Below, piece by piece: positions 50,879 through 60,155 of a DNA stretch of 64,000 bases (the stretch's first letter is position 1; the number at the start of each line of letters is the position of its first letter). The notes beneath the pieces are model-generated. The model was not told where the DNA came from. It saw only the letters and a program-made list of their open reading frames with translations, and did not search any database. The position numbers were made by a program, and so were the translations under genes. Source of the DNA: Comamonas testosteroni TK102 (GTDB lineage: Bacteria; Pseudomonadota; Gammaproteobacteria; Burkholderiales; Burkholderiaceae_C); contig NZ_CP006704.1 in NCBI RefSeq assembly GCF_000739375.1, positions 4,340,001 through 4,404,000 on the forward strand. Direction: 5' to 3'.

Positions 50879-53488
50879 TCATGCGGCCATGGCACCGTAG
50901 GCCGTCTGCACCGGGGAGGCTGCGTTGGCAGCCAGCCAATGCTCGAACTCCTGCGGCGCCAGCGGCCTGGCGAACAGAAAGCCCTGTGCCACCGGATAGC
51001 CCTGCTCGCACAGCATCACGCTCTGCGTCGGCGTCTCCACGCCTTCGGCCACCACGGTCAGGTGCAGGCTCTTGCCGATGCCCAGGATGGCACTGCTCAG
51101 TGCCCGGGCCGCTTCGTCGTGCTCAAGATCGGCCACAAAGCTGCGATCGAGCTTGAGTTCGCTGACCGGCAGTCGGCGCAGATAGCTGAGGCTGGAATAG
51201 CCGGTGCCGAAATCGTCCATGGACAGACGCACGCCATGTGCATGCACCTCGTTGATGGTCTTCATGGTGCTGGGATTGGTGTCCAGCAGAATGCTTTCCG
51301 TCAGCTCCAGGGTCAGATCCTGCGGCACCAGGTCGTTGCGGTCCAGCGTGTCGGCGATCATCCGCGGCAGGTCCAGGTTGTGAAAACTCGATGGCGACAG
51401 ATTGACCGACACCGCAGGGACTTCCAGCCCCTTGGCACGCCACTGCGACAGCTGGCGGCAGGCCTCCTCCAGCGCCCAGCTTCCCAGGTCGGCAATCAGC
51501 CCGCATTCTTCGGCCAGCGGGATAAAGCGGGCAGGCGAAATCTCGCCCAGCTCCGCATGGCTCCAGCGCGCCAGGGCCTCCACGCCATACAGACGGCCGG
51601 TGGCCATCTCGATCTGGGGCTGATAGTGCAGGCGCAGGCCACCGCTTTTGAGCGCCTTGCGCAGTGCAGTCTCCAAGGCCAGTCGCTCCTGCGCCAGACG
51701 GTTCATTTCGCTGCTGAAGAAGCAGAAACGGCCCCGCCCCTTGCTCTTGGCCTGGTACATGGCCATGTCGGCCCTGTGCACCAGGGTCTCCATATCCCGG
51801 CCATCCGAGGGGAACATGGCTATGCCGATGCTGGCGGAAATGGCCAGCGAGGTATCGGCAATGTTCAGGGGCTCGGCCAGCAGCTCCTGCAGGCGTTCGA
51901 TGGTATTGGCCACATATTCCGCATCGCAGTGCGGCAGCACGGCCACGAATTCGTCGCCCGACAGGCGCCCGGCAATATCGGAGCTGCGCAGCACGCGCTG
52001 CAGTCGCGCCGCGACACTGCGCAGCAGTTCATCCCCCACAGGATGGCCCAGAGAGTCATTGACCTGCTTGAAGCGGTCCAGATCGATGAACAGCACGGCC
52101 AGTTGCGCATCGTGGGTCGCGGCCGAGGCAATCGCCTGATCGGCCTTGGCCTGCAGCAGGCTGCGGTTGGGCAATCCGGTCAGGCCGTCGTAGAAAGCCA
52201 GCTGGCGGATGCGTGCGCGCGACAGTTCGCGCTCCAGGGCCAGGGCACAAAGGTGGATGCAGGCATCCACGAGCTGCTGGTGAAACGCCGAGGCGCCGCC
52301 CGTCAGCGGCTCCCGGTAATAGAACGCGAAAGTGCCTATCGGCTTGCCCTCGCTGTTGCAGATAGGCGTGGACCAGCAGGCCTTGAACCCCAGCGGCAGG
52401 ATCAGGTGCCTGAAATCAGCCCACAGCGGATCCTGCCCGATATCGTCCACCTGCACCGGCGCATTGAGCCATGCCGCGGTTCCGCAGGAGCCCACTTTCG
52501 GGCCTACGGCCAGTCCGTCGAGCAGCGCCGAATAAGACTGGGGCAGGCTTGGCCCGGCCAGAGGATGAAGCAGACCCTGGGCATCGACTTCGAGAATCGA
52601 TGCCGTCACCTCGGGCGCGATTCTCTCGACTTCCAGGCACACCATCTCCAGCACCTCCACCAGTGGCCGCTCGCGCGCCATGGCTTCCAGCACGCGGTGC
52701 TGCAGGGCCTCGTGCATCTTGGAGCGGGTGATGTCGGTCAGCATGGACACCGTGTACTGCCAGCAACCGCCCGCGTCGAGGATGGGGTTGCTGATGACTT
52801 TGGCCCAGTAGCGCTGGCCGTGCTTGCCGACCACGATTTCCTCGCGCCCTACGGGCTGGCCGGCGCGCAAATCCGAACGGTAACGATCCACGAAAGTCTC
52901 GGACACCTGAGGTGCCAGCAGGGCAATCGGCGTGCGTCCCGCCACCTCCTCGGTGCGCCAGCCGAACATGCGCGTGAAGCCGCCGTTGACATGCACGATG
53001 CGCGAGTTTCCGTCGCTGATGACGACTGCCGTATCGGAGGCATCGGCCACCAGGGACAGGCGACGCAGATGCTCCTGCTGCGCCTGCTCCAGGGCACGCC
53101 GCTGGGTGACGTCGGTGGCGATCTTCAGGATATGCGCCACCCGCCCCTGGGCATCCATCACCGGTGAATAGGTCGCCTCCAGCCAGCAACTGCTGCCATC
53201 GCTGCGCAATCGCTCCACCACGCCGGAATAAGCATTGCCCGCGCACAGATGGGCCCAGATTTCCCGATATCTGGCACTACCTGCCAGTTGGGCAGAGCAA
53301 AAGCTGCGGTGCGCACGACCCAGACACTGCTCACGCGTCAGGCCCATGAGCTGCAGATAGTTGTCATTGGCGCGGCACAGCACCCCATCCAGGCCGAACT
53401 CGGCCATGGCCATGACCCGATCCAGAGCCTGCAACCGGGCCAGCTGCAGCTCTGGAGGCATCGCGCCAATATCTCCCTCACGCATCAT
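50879..53488 (-). CDS. PAS-PAS-GAF-GGDEF-EAL cyclic-di-GMP signalling protein
   Basis: An 869-residue soluble protein, no membrane segments seen. Order: PAS1 about 15-125 (ANDNYLQLMGLTREQCLGRA, PAC ATDVTQRR), PAS2 about 130-250, GAF about 265-425, GGDEF about 430-595 with motif RLSGDEF, EAL about 605-855 with EALARW and intact DDFGTGYSSLSYLRRLPVSE. The EAL domain has the residues of an active phosphodiesterase. The GGDEF motif reads SGDEF, a variant that can be active or regulatory. It probably senses a small ligand or redox state. AAAGGAA precedes ATG 53488. Neighbours do not indicate its target. Confidence 0.95.
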   Translation of the reverse strand: MMREGDIGAMPPELQLARLQALDRVMAMAEFGLDGVLCRANDNYLQLMGLTREQCLGRAHRSFCSAQLAGSARYREIWAHLCAGNAYSGVVERLRSDGSSCWLEATYSPVMDAQGRVAHILKIATDVTQRRALEQAQQEHLRRLSLVADASDTAVVISDGNSRIVHVNGGFTRMFGWRTEEVAGRTPIALLAPQVSETFVDRYRSDLRAGQPVGREEIVVGKHGQRYWAKVISNPILDAGGCWQYTVSMLTDITRSKMHEALQHRVLEAMARERPLVEVLEMVCLEVERIAPEVTASILEVDAQGLLHPLAGPSLPQSYSALLDGLAVGPKVGSCGTAAWLNAPVQVDDIGQDPLWADFRHLILPLGFKACWSTPICNSEGKPIGTFAFYYREPLTGGASAFHQQLVDACIHLCALALERELSRARIRQLAFYDGLTGLPNRSLLQAKADQAIASAATHDAQLAVLFIDLDRFKQVNDSLGHPVGDELLRSVAARLQRVLRSSDIAGRLSGDEFVAVLPHCDAEYVANTIERLQELLAEPLNIADTSLAISASIGIAMFPSDGRDMETLVHRADMAMYQAKSKGRGRFCFFSSEMNRLAQERLALETALRKALKSGGLRLHYQPQIEMATGRLYGVEALARWSHAELGEISPARFIPLAEECGLIADLGSWALEEACRQLSQWRAKGLEVPAVSVNLSPSSFHNLDLPRMIADTLDRNDLVPQDLTLELTESILLDTNPSTMKTINEVHAHGVRLSMDDFGTGYSSLSYLRRLPVSELKLDRSFVADLEHDEAARALSSAILGIGKSLHLTVVAEGVETPTQSVMLCEQGYPVAQGFLFARPLAPQEFEHWLAANAASPVQTAYGAMAA

Positions 53489-53653
53489 TATTCCTTTGCA
53501 TGTTCACATCCTGGGCCGGCTCGAATCCGGGATGGAAAGTCATGCTTTTATATGAATGCCAGCAATAATAATGACGAATACGAGATTCAATATTCGTGAT
53601 TCAAGCCGAGTGATCAAAAAAACCGGGATCGACAACAGTTCCTGACCTGCAAC

Positions 53654-54568
53654 TCAACGCCGCCATCTGCCGCCAAACTGGTTGACCACCATGCCCAGCA
53701 GAACGCCCAGCGTACCCAGCCATTGCAGGCCGTTGGGCGACTCTCCCAGCAGCAGCATGGCCGAGAGCAAACCGATCACCGGCACCAGCAGGGACAAGGG
53801 GGCCACGGTGCTGGCGGCGTAGCGCTGCAGCAGCCGGGTCCACAGGCCATAGCCCAGCAAGGTGGACAGAAAGGCCAGATAGGCGATCACCCCCAGCTCG
53901 CTCCAGCCTATGGAGCCCAGCTGCGCAGCAACAGAATCCGTGCCATCCACCCAGACCGACAGCGCCAGCAGCGGCAGCATGGGGAAGACGCTGGTCCAGA
54001 CGATGAAGGACACAGGCTCATAAGAGCCTTGCCGGGCCGCCACGCGCGTCAGCAGATTCGAGCCGGCCCACATGGCCGCGGCGCCCACGGTCAACACAAA
54101 GCCGACCAGGGTCATATCCGATGCCCCCTCACCATGGGCGGCGCCGATCAGCAGCAGCCCTGCGAGAGCGATGAGCAAGCCCAGCCATTGCCAGCGCTGC
54201 GGCTTTTCCTGCAGGAACGCAGCCGCCAGCAGCATGGTGATGAAGGCCTGGGTTTGAAGCACCACGGATGCCATGCCGGCAGGCATGCCCAGCTTCATGC
54301 CGGTAAACAGCAGGCCGAACTGCCCTACCCCCTGAACCAGCCCGTAGGCGGCCAGCAAGCCCCAGGAAAGATTCTTGGGCGGGCGCACGAACAGCAGAAA
54401 CGGCAACGATGCGGCGGCAAAGCGCAGCGCGCACAGCAGCAGCGGCGAGAGCTTGGCCAGCCCCCACTTCATGACCACGAAATTAAGACCCCAGACCACG
54501 ATGACGATGATGGCGCTGAGCCAGTCCGGACGGCTCATGCCGGAGGTGGGCGAGGATGCAGAACTCAT
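53654..54568 (-). CDS. EamA/DMT family transporter
   Basis: A 304-residue inner-membrane protein with ten predicted helices and two EamA repeats (about 15-145 and 160-295). SAIIVIVVWGLNFVVMKWGL is the standard first helix; FAAASLPFLLFVRPPKNLSW, VLQTQAFITMLLAAAFLQEK and LSTLLGYGLWTRLLQRYAAS follow the YdcZ/EamA pattern. Such proteins export amino acids or metabolites. The gene is monocistronic as far as can be seen and lies after the signalling gene on the same strand. Confidence 0.93.
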   Translation of the reverse strand: MSSASSPTSGMSRPDWLSAIIVIVVWGLNFVVMKWGLAKLSPLLLCALRFAAASLPFLLFVRPPKNLSWGLLAAYGLVQGVGQFGLLFTGMKLGMPAGMASVVLQTQAFITMLLAAAFLQEKPQRWQWLGLLIALAGLLLIGAAHGEGASDMTLVGFVLTVGAAAMWAGSNLLTRVAARQGSYEPVSFIVWTSVFPMLPLLALSVWVDGTDSVAAQLGSIGWSELGVIAYLAFLSTLLGYGLWTRLLQRYAASTVAPLSLLVPVIGLLSAMLLLGESPNGLQWLGTLGVLLGMVVNQFGGRWRR

Positions 54569-54690
54569 GACACTGACGACTGTTGTTGGATTTTCCCGAT
54601 CAAGCCCCTAGTATGACTTGCCATCCGTCCAGCTGCCGACGAAGAGGGCAAATCGGACAAGCGTCCCGCCGCCAGCCGCAGGCAATGGCG

Positions 54691-55245
54691 TTACTTGAGC
54701 AGATAGCGATCCATCTTGATCGGCAGCATGAGCAAGGCCTTGAAGGCATACAGCACGATCAGGGTCCCGCTGAAGTCGCCCACAATCATCACCAGAAGCT
54801 GGTCCAGCTGGAAGCCATCCCCTCTGACGACGGACCAGGCCTGGTGCAGCAAGGCATTGCTCAGCCCGTAGATCACACTGAGCCACAGCAGGCGCTGCGG
54901 CGTGAGATGGCTGAGGGTGCGGCCGAGCCCCATCCATTTGCGGGCCGCGCAATAGGTGCCATAAGGGGCAAGCGTGGCCATGATGCCGCCCGCAAAAGCA
55001 CGCAAGCCGTCATCGGGGAAGAAGTAAAAGTTGCAGACCAGCCATGACACGAGAAAAAGCCCGACCACGCCCGCTTCCGCAAAAAGCAGGGTACAAAGTA
55101 AACGCGCACCTGCAGGCAGGTAAATCCAGTTGACGCCTCTGACAAACTCCAGTTCGGAGAAAATCCACTGATTCAAGGCCAGCATCGCCAAGAACAGCAA
55201 AGCCGTGATTACCGCCACCGAAAATTGCGTCCAAATGTTCTTCAT
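54691..55245 (-). CDS. Conserved integral membrane protein of unknown function
   Basis: A 184-residue protein with four to five hydrophobic segments (SVAVITALLFLAMLALNQWI, LLFAEAGVVGLFLVSWLVCN, then RAFAGGIMATLAPYG and LLVMIVGDFSGTLIVLYAFK). The segments resemble MASE1-type sensory membrane domains, but no output domain is attached and I am not sure of the relation. It is divergent from the MarR-like gene with 95 bases between starts, so the two may be functionally linked. Confidence 0.72.
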   Translation of the reverse strand: MKNIWTQFSVAVITALLFLAMLALNQWIFSELEFVRGVNWIYLPAGARLLCTLLFAEAGVVGLFLVSWLVCNFYFFPDDGLRAFAGGIMATLAPYGTYCAARKWMGLGRTLSHLTPQRLLWLSVIYGLSNALLHQAWSVVRGDGFQLDQLLVMIVGDFSGTLIVLYAFKALLMLPIKMDRYLLK

Positions 55246-55339
55246 GCGCTGCTGCCGACCCTGTTCACTGTCTGCGCAGTATTATGAGTGCCGTTTACTC
55301 GCTCTTCATTAGCGGCACGTCGTCTGTTTTTGCCTTCTC

Positions 55340-55693
55340 ATGTCAAAGTCCCTGTCTGCCGATATCTATTTACGCTTTCTGCACCTGGCAGCGACCATCC
55401 GCAACCTGCCGATGCTGCCTGCACTGGACCCGCTGGAAGAGCGCCTGCTGGAGCAGATTGCCAATGCCGGCACGCGCCAGGAGCGTCTTTGCGTCCGGGA
55501 CCTGATGGCCCAGCGTGAACTGGGCTCTCCAGCCACGATTCACACCCGCCTGAAGTCCATGCGTCAAAAAGGCTGGATTTTGCTGGCCGATACCGAAGAT
55601 GCCAGACGCAAGCAGATCGAGCTCAGCGCCGATGCGCACAAGCATTTCGAGAAGCTCTCGCACTGCATTGTTCAGGCAGCCACCGAGAGCTGA
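55340..55693 (+). CDS. MarR-like winged-helix regulator
   Basis: A 117-residue protein: LPALDPLEERLLEQIANAG-like first helices, recognition region MAQRELGSPATIHTRLKSMR, and the wing GWILLADTEDARRKQIELSA with the Asp-x-Arg pair typical of MarR proteins. It is shorter than most MarR members (about 140) and lacks long dimerisation helices. It probably controls the divergent membrane protein. A strong bidirectional terminator follows the stop. Confidence 0.85.
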   Translation: MSKSLSADIYLRFLHLAATIRNLPMLPALDPLEERLLEQIANAGTRQERLCVRDLMAQRELGSPATIHTRLKSMRQKGWILLADTEDARRKQIELSADAHKHFEKLSHCIVQAATES

Positions 55694-55702
55694 TGCAGAC
55701 AC

Positions 55703-55730
55703 AAAAAAAGCAGCCACCGGCTGCTTTTTT
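55703..55730. terminator. Bidirectional terminator between MarR-like gene and pmbA
   Basis: GCAGCC (55710-55715) and GGCTGC (55719-55724) with flanking A- and T-runs of at least six. Confidence 0.9.
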
Positions 55731-55756
55731 CATGGAGCGTCGGTGCTCTACGGCGA

Positions 55757-57178
55757 TCAGCTGCCCGCCACCTTCATGCGATTGACAAGAATGGAGCCCA
55801 CGGTCTTGGCACCGTAGTTATAGGCATCGGCTCCGATGGCCTCGATGCCCTTGAACATGTCCTTCATGTTGCCAGCAATCGTGATTTCGTCCACGGGGAA
55901 GGCTATCTCGCCGTTCTCCACCCAGAAACCGCTGGCACCGCGCGAATAGTCGCCGGTCACATAGTTCACGCCCTGGCCCATCAGCTCGACCACGAACAGA
56001 CCCGTGCCCAGCTTCTTGAGCATGGCGTCCAGATCGTCGCCCGCCTTGGTGCGGCGCGAAGTCATGACCAGATTGTGCGAACCGCCGGCATTGCCCGTGG
56101 TCTTCATGCCCAGCTTGCGCGCCGAGTAGCTGGACAGGAAATAGCCTTCCACACGGCCGGCATCCACCACCTTGCGGGCCTGCACGCGCACGCCTTCCTC
56201 GTCGAAGGGCGAGCTGCCCTTGCCACCCAGGACGAAGGGGTCTTCCTCGATATCGATGTGTTTGGGGAAGATGGGCTTGCCCATGGAGTCCAGCAAGAAC
56301 GTGCTTTTGCGATACAGCGCGCTGCCGCTGACGGCCTGCACGAAGCTGCCCAGCAGGCCGGCGGCCAGGGGCGACTCGAACAGCACCGGGCATTCGATGG
56401 TCGGAATCTTGCGGCTGCCCAGACGGCTCAGCGTGCGCTCTGCGGCATAGCGGCCCACGGCCTCGGGCGAGGCCAGATCGGCCGCATTGCGCATGGAGCT
56501 GTACCAGTAGTCGCGCTGCATCTCGCCGTTCTTGCCGGGCAGCTTGGCGATGGGCGCCACCGACATGCTGTGGCGCGAGCTGGCGTAGCCGCCGCGAAAA
56601 CCGTTGGTATGGGCCGTGAAGAAATGGCTTTGCTGGGCCGAGACGCCCGCACCCTCGCTGTTGCTCACACGGCGGTGGGTCTTGAAGGCGGCCTCCTCGC
56701 AGCGCAGCGCCATCTCGGCGGCCTGCTCGCTGGTAATGTCCCAGGGGTGGAACAGCTCCAGATCACGGTGCGTGCCGGGCAACGCGATATCGGCACTGTC
56801 GGGCAGGCGGGCAAACGGGTCTTCGGCCGTGAAGCGCGCGATGTCGTAGGCGGCCTGCACGGTCTGCTTGATGGCGGCCTCGGAGAAGTCCGAGGTGCTG
56901 GCATTGCCCCGGCGCTGGCCCAGATAGACGGTCACGCCCAGCGACTTGTCGCGGTTGCGCTCCACGGTCTCCAGCTGGCCCTTGCGCACACTGACCGACA
57001 GGCCGCAGCCTTCGGAAGCCTCGGAGCCTGCGTCCGTCGCACCCAGCTTCTTGGCGTGGCTCAGGGCCTGGTCCACCAGGCCTTCAAAAAAGGCTTGGCT
57101 GAAGCTGAAACCGGCTTGCGGTGCGGATTGGGCCTGTGCACTGGAAGTGCTTGTATTGCTGGAGCGAGGTTTTTTCAT
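55757..57178 (-). CDS. pmbA: Metalloprotease-related TldE/PmbA
   Basis: A 473-residue partner of the TldD protease. GLSVSVRKGQLETVERNRDK and SLGVTVYLGQRRGNASTSDF are the N-terminal family marks; FSGSALYRKSTFLLDSMGK-like VSGSALYRKSTFLLDSMGKP, GGSHNLVMTSRRTKAGDDLD and MGQGVNYVTGDYSRGASGFW close it. TldE itself lacks the zinc HExxH that TldD carries, and none is seen here. TldD-TldE process modified peptides and antitoxins. ATG 57178 (MKKPRS) is preferred; the frame opens 8 codons earlier. It is divergent from yjgA, as in many proteobacteria. Confidence 0.96.
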   Translation of the reverse strand: MKKPRSSNTSTSSAQAQSAPQAGFSFSQAFFEGLVDQALSHAKKLGATDAGSEASEGCGLSVSVRKGQLETVERNRDKSLGVTVYLGQRRGNASTSDFSEAAIKQTVQAAYDIARFTAEDPFARLPDSADIALPGTHRDLELFHPWDITSEQAAEMALRCEEAAFKTHRRVSNSEGAGVSAQQSHFFTAHTNGFRGGYASSRHSMSVAPIAKLPGKNGEMQRDYWYSSMRNAADLASPEAVGRYAAERTLSRLGSRKIPTIECPVLFESPLAAGLLGSFVQAVSGSALYRKSTFLLDSMGKPIFPKHIDIEEDPFVLGGKGSSPFDEEGVRVQARKVVDAGRVEGYFLSSYSARKLGMKTTGNAGGSHNLVMTSRRTKAGDDLDAMLKKLGTGLFVVELMGQGVNYVTGDYSRGASGFWVENGEIAFPVDEITIAGNMKDMFKGIEAIGADAYNYGAKTVGSILVNRMKVAGS

Positions 57179-57243
57179 AGCGGCGGATATGATAGCCGCC
57201 ACTGCGGCGCCCTCTGCGCTGCCACCGATATTGCCCCCTTACC

Positions 57244-57927
57244 ATGTCACGCAAACCCACCAAAGGCTATTTTGTTCGCGGAAAGTTCGTTGCCGAAGGC
57301 AGCGAGCTGGACCTTGAACTGAAGGCCGAACTCAAAGGCACTTACGACTCCACCAAGACCGACCTCAAGCGCGAAAGTGATGCGCTGCAGGATCTGGGCA
57401 AGGAGCTCATGACGCTGCGCAGCGACCTCTTCAAGCGCCTGCAGCTGTCCGACCAGCTGATCGACGCGCTGGCCGAGGCCAAGCGCATCACCAACTTCGA
57501 AGGCAAGCGCCGCCAGCTCCAGTATGTGGGCAAGCTCATGCGCAAGCTGACGCCTGAACAGGTCGCCGCGGTCAAGCAGGCACTGGACGAGCAGCGCAAT
57601 GGCTCGGCCAGCGAAAAAATGTCGCTGCAGGTGGCCGAGCAATGGCGCGACCGCCTCATCGTCGAGGAAGCGGCCCTGTCCATCTGGCTGGAACATTTCC
57701 CCGGCTCCGACGTGCAACAACTGCGCTCGCTGATCCGCCAGTCGCGCAAGGACATCGAGAAAGCCAGGGAACAAGCCGCCGCAGCGGCCGCTGCTGCCGG
57801 CCCCGATGCCGAGCCCAAGGAAGTCAGCAAGGGCCGCGCCTACCGCGACCTGTTCCAGCTGGTGCGCGAGCAGCTGGCCAGCGCCGGCAAGGCCGATGCG
57901 GCTGCCGAGGACGACGGCGATGAGTGA
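57244..57927 (+). CDS. darP: Ribosome biogenesis factor YjgA/DarP (DUF615)
   Basis: A 227-residue helical protein. DSTKTDLKRESDALQDLGKE, LSDQLIDALAEAKRITNFEG and KRRQLQYVGKLMRKLTPEQV are the DUF615 marks. DarP binds late 50S precursors and helps mature the peptidyl-transferase centre. The C-terminus is longer than in E. coli (183 residues), with an Ala-rich stretch near 175-190 and an acidic end (AAAEDDGDE). Its stop overlaps the mogA-like start by 8 bases. The pmbA-darP divergent layout is widespread. Confidence 0.95.
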   Translation: MSRKPTKGYFVRGKFVAEGSELDLELKAELKGTYDSTKTDLKRESDALQDLGKELMTLRSDLFKRLQLSDQLIDALAEAKRITNFEGKRRQLQYVGKLMRKLTPEQVAAVKQALDEQRNGSASEKMSLQVAEQWRDRLIVEEAALSIWLEHFPGSDVQQLRSLIRQSRKDIEKAREQAAAAAAAAGPDAEPKEVSKGRAYRDLFQLVREQLASAGKADAAAEDDGDE

Positions 57928-58531
57928 TGCGCCCGTATATCTTCACGATGCCGTGAAGATCGGCATTGTCTCCATCAGCGACCGCGCCAGCAGCGGCGTC
58001 TATGAAGACAAGGGCCTGCCCGCGCTGCAGGACTGGCTGTCCAGGGCGCTGAAGAATCCCTTAGCGTTCGAAGCGCGCCTGATTCCCGACGAGCAGGCCG
58101 GCATCAGCGCGGCCCTGATCGAGCTGGTAGATGCGGGCTGCAGCCTGGTGCTGACCACCGGCGGCACCGGCCCCGCGCTGCGCGATGTGACGCCCGAGGC
58201 CACCCTGGCCGTGGCCCACAAGGAAATGCCGGGCTTTGGCGAGCAGATGCGCCAGATCAGCCTGGCCTTTGTGCCCACCGCCATCCTCTCGCGCCAGGTG
58301 GCGGTGATACGCGGCAGCAGCCTGATCATCAATCTGCCGGGCCAGCCCAAGGCAATTGCCGAGACGCTGGAAGGACTCAAGGACGCCGACGGAAAATCCA
58401 AGGTCAACGGCATTTTTGCCGCCGTGCCCTATTGCATCGACCTGATCGGCGGCCCCTATCTCGAGACCCATGACGAGATCTGCAAGGCCTTCCGCCCCAA
58501 GACCGCGATTCGCGCGCCCCGCACGGCATAG
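57920..58531 (+). CDS. mog: Molybdopterin adenylyltransferase, MogA type
   Basis: A 203-residue enzyme of molybdenum cofactor synthesis that adenylates molybdopterin before molybdate insertion. VKIGIVSISDRASSGVYEDK is the MogA start; SLVLTTGGTGPALRDVTPEA is the GGTG motif with the following D-x-T-P; AVIRGSSLIINLPGQPKAIA is the C-terminal signature. Extra residues at the C-terminus (about 195-203) are basic. Start ATG 57920 lies inside the darP 3' end, so translation is coupled. Confidence 0.94.
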   Translation: MSDAPVYLHDAVKIGIVSISDRASSGVYEDKGLPALQDWLSRALKNPLAFEARLIPDEQAGISAALIELVDAGCSLVLTTGGTGPALRDVTPEATLAVAHKEMPGFGEQMRQISLAFVPTAILSRQVAVIRGSSLIINLPGQPKAIAETLEGLKDADGKSKVNGIFAAVPYCIDLIGGPYLETHDEICKAFRPKTAIRAPRTA

Positions 58532-58570
58532 CCTGAAGCGCCGGGTGCAATCCCTGCCAAAACATCTACC

Positions 58571-58595
58571 AAAGCAGCCTACGGGCTGCTTTTTT
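58571..58595 (+). terminator. Intrinsic terminator of the darP-mog unit
   Basis: AAAGCAGCC (58571-58579) pairs with GGCTGCTTT (58584-58592), then more T. Confidence 0.9.
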
Positions 58596-58893
58596 CATGG
58601 CGCCGGCGCGGCATCCGTGCCGCCGGTATCTCGCTGCAATCGCTATCATAATAAAAGCGTGTTACGCCTTTCATTCATTGATTTCAGCAATAAAACCATC
58701 TGAAATCTATTAAAGGTAAGCGATATAAGCTATCAATATAGGTATATCCCTTGGGATTTCCCGCAAGTGCTTGCCCCGATGCCAGACGCATGGGCCGCCC
58801 CTAGCATGTTTGCTGCGATGCAGCGACGGCGGCCACCCGCCGACCGGACGCTGCACGCTCTCTCCACATTTCTCATAATTTTCAGGAGACTCC
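58596..58893 (+). promoter_or_regulatory. Upstream region of the ABC binding-protein gene
   Basis: About 300 bases without a gene. The middle (58640-58745) is AT-rich with several TATA-like stretches and could hold the promoter, but no clear -35/-10 pair is found. AGGAG at 58883-58887 is the ribosome site of the next gene. Confidence 0.4.
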
Positions 58894-60102
58894 ATGCATC
58901 GCTTGTCCCAGTCTGCGCCCACTGCTTCCCTGCTGGCTCTCGCCCTGACGGCGGCCTTCGCGGCTCCCGCCATGGCACAGGAAAAAGTCAAGATCGGTTT
59001 CATCACCGACATGTCCAGCCTTTATGCCGATGTGGAAGGCAAGAACGGTGCCGTTGCCATACAGATGGCAATTGACGACTTTGGCGGCAAGGTGCTGGGC
59101 AAGCCCATCGAGCTGCTCACGGCCGACCACCAGAACAAGGCCGATATCGCGGCCAGCAAGGCCCGCGAATGGATAGACACCCAGGGCATCAGCCTGGTGT
59201 TCGGCGGCACCAACTCCGCCACCGCCCTGGCCATGGCCAAGGTCGCGCAGGAGAAAAAGCGCGTCTTTATCGACAATGGCGCGGGCAGCTCGGCCCTGAC
59301 CAATGAACAGTGCAGCCCCTATACCGTGCACTACGCCTTCGATACCGTGGCCCTGGCCAAGGGCACGGGCGGCGCCGTGGTGGACACGGGCGGCAAGAGC
59401 TGGTTCTTTGTGACGGCCGACTATGCCTTCGGCCACGCCCTGGAAGCCGACACCAGCAAGATCATCGAGGCGCGCGGCGGCAAGGTGCTGGGCTCGGTCA
59501 AGACACCACTCAACGCCAGCGACTTCTCCAGCTTCATGCTGCAGGCCCAGAACAGCAAGGCGCAGATTCTGGGCCTTGCCAATGCGGGCGGAGACACCAT
59601 CAACTCCATCAAGGCGGCCAAGGAGTTCGGCGTCACCAAGAACATGAAGCTGGCCGGCCTGCTCGTCTTCTTCAGCGACATCCACAGCCTGGGCCTGAAG
59701 AACACCGAAGGCATGCAGTTCACCGCCCCCTGGTACTGGGACATGAACGACGGCTCGCGCAAGTTTGCCGACGCCTTCATGGCCAAGACCCAGCGTCGCC
59801 CCAGCGAGATCCAGGCCGCCGACTACTCGGCCACCATGAACTACCTCAAGGCCGTGGAAAAAGCCGGCACGCTGGATGCCGACAAGGTCATGGCCACCTT
59901 GAAGAGCACCAAGATCGACGACTTCTTCGGACAGGGCTATATCCGCGAAGATGGCCGCTATGTGCACGATATGTACCTGATGCAGGTCAAGTCGCCGGCA
60001 GAGTCCAAGGGCACCTGGGACTATTACAAGATCATCAAGAAGCTGCCGGCCGAGCAGATCTGGACCACCAAGGCCGAAAGCAAATGCCAGTACTGGCGAT
60101 AA
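58894..60102 (+). CDS. ABC transporter substrate-binding protein (branched-chain amino acid/amide type)
   Basis: A 402-residue periplasmic receptor with a Sec signal (LLALALTAAFAAPAMAQ, cleaved before EKVKIGF). IGFITDMSSLYADVEGKNGA, MAIDDFGGKVLGKPIELLTA, WFFVTADYAFGHALEADTSK and NASDFSSFMLQAQNSKAQIL follow the Peripla_BP_6 family. The Cys pair (EQCSPY and KCQYWR) may form a disulfide. The ribosome site AGGAG and a strong terminator suggest good, single-gene expression. No transporter partners adjoin it. Confidence 0.94.
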   Translation: MHRLSQSAPTASLLALALTAAFAAPAMAQEKVKIGFITDMSSLYADVEGKNGAVAIQMAIDDFGGKVLGKPIELLTADHQNKADIAASKAREWIDTQGISLVFGGTNSATALAMAKVAQEKKRVFIDNGAGSSALTNEQCSPYTVHYAFDTVALAKGTGGAVVDTGGKSWFFVTADYAFGHALEADTSKIIEARGGKVLGSVKTPLNASDFSSFMLQAQNSKAQILGLANAGGDTINSIKAAKEFGVTKNMKLAGLLVFFSDIHSLGLKNTEGMQFTAPWYWDMNDGSRKFADAFMAKTQRRPSEIQAADYSATMNYLKAVEKAGTLDADKVMATLKSTKIDDFFGQGYIREDGRYVHDMYLMQVKSPAESKGTWDYYKIIKKLPAEQIWTTKAESKCQYWR

Positions 60103-60121
60103 AGCGGATTGGCATGGACCG

Positions 60122-60155
60122 AAAAAACATGGGAGCTCAGGCTCCCATGTTTTTT
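60122..60155 (+). terminator. Strong intrinsic terminator of the ABC binding-protein gene
   Basis: AAAAAACATGGGAGC (60122-60136) and GCTCCCATGTTTTTT (60141-60155), a 15-base perfect stem. Confidence 0.95.

Noticed and set aside
50816..53167. 783-codon open frame on the plus strand
   Set aside because: Antisense to the PAS-GGDEF-EAL gene, which has full domain support.
53574..53597. ACGAATA/TATTCGT hairpin upstream of the signalling gene
   Set aside because: Seven-base arms in AT-rich DNA with no context; too weak to call an operator.
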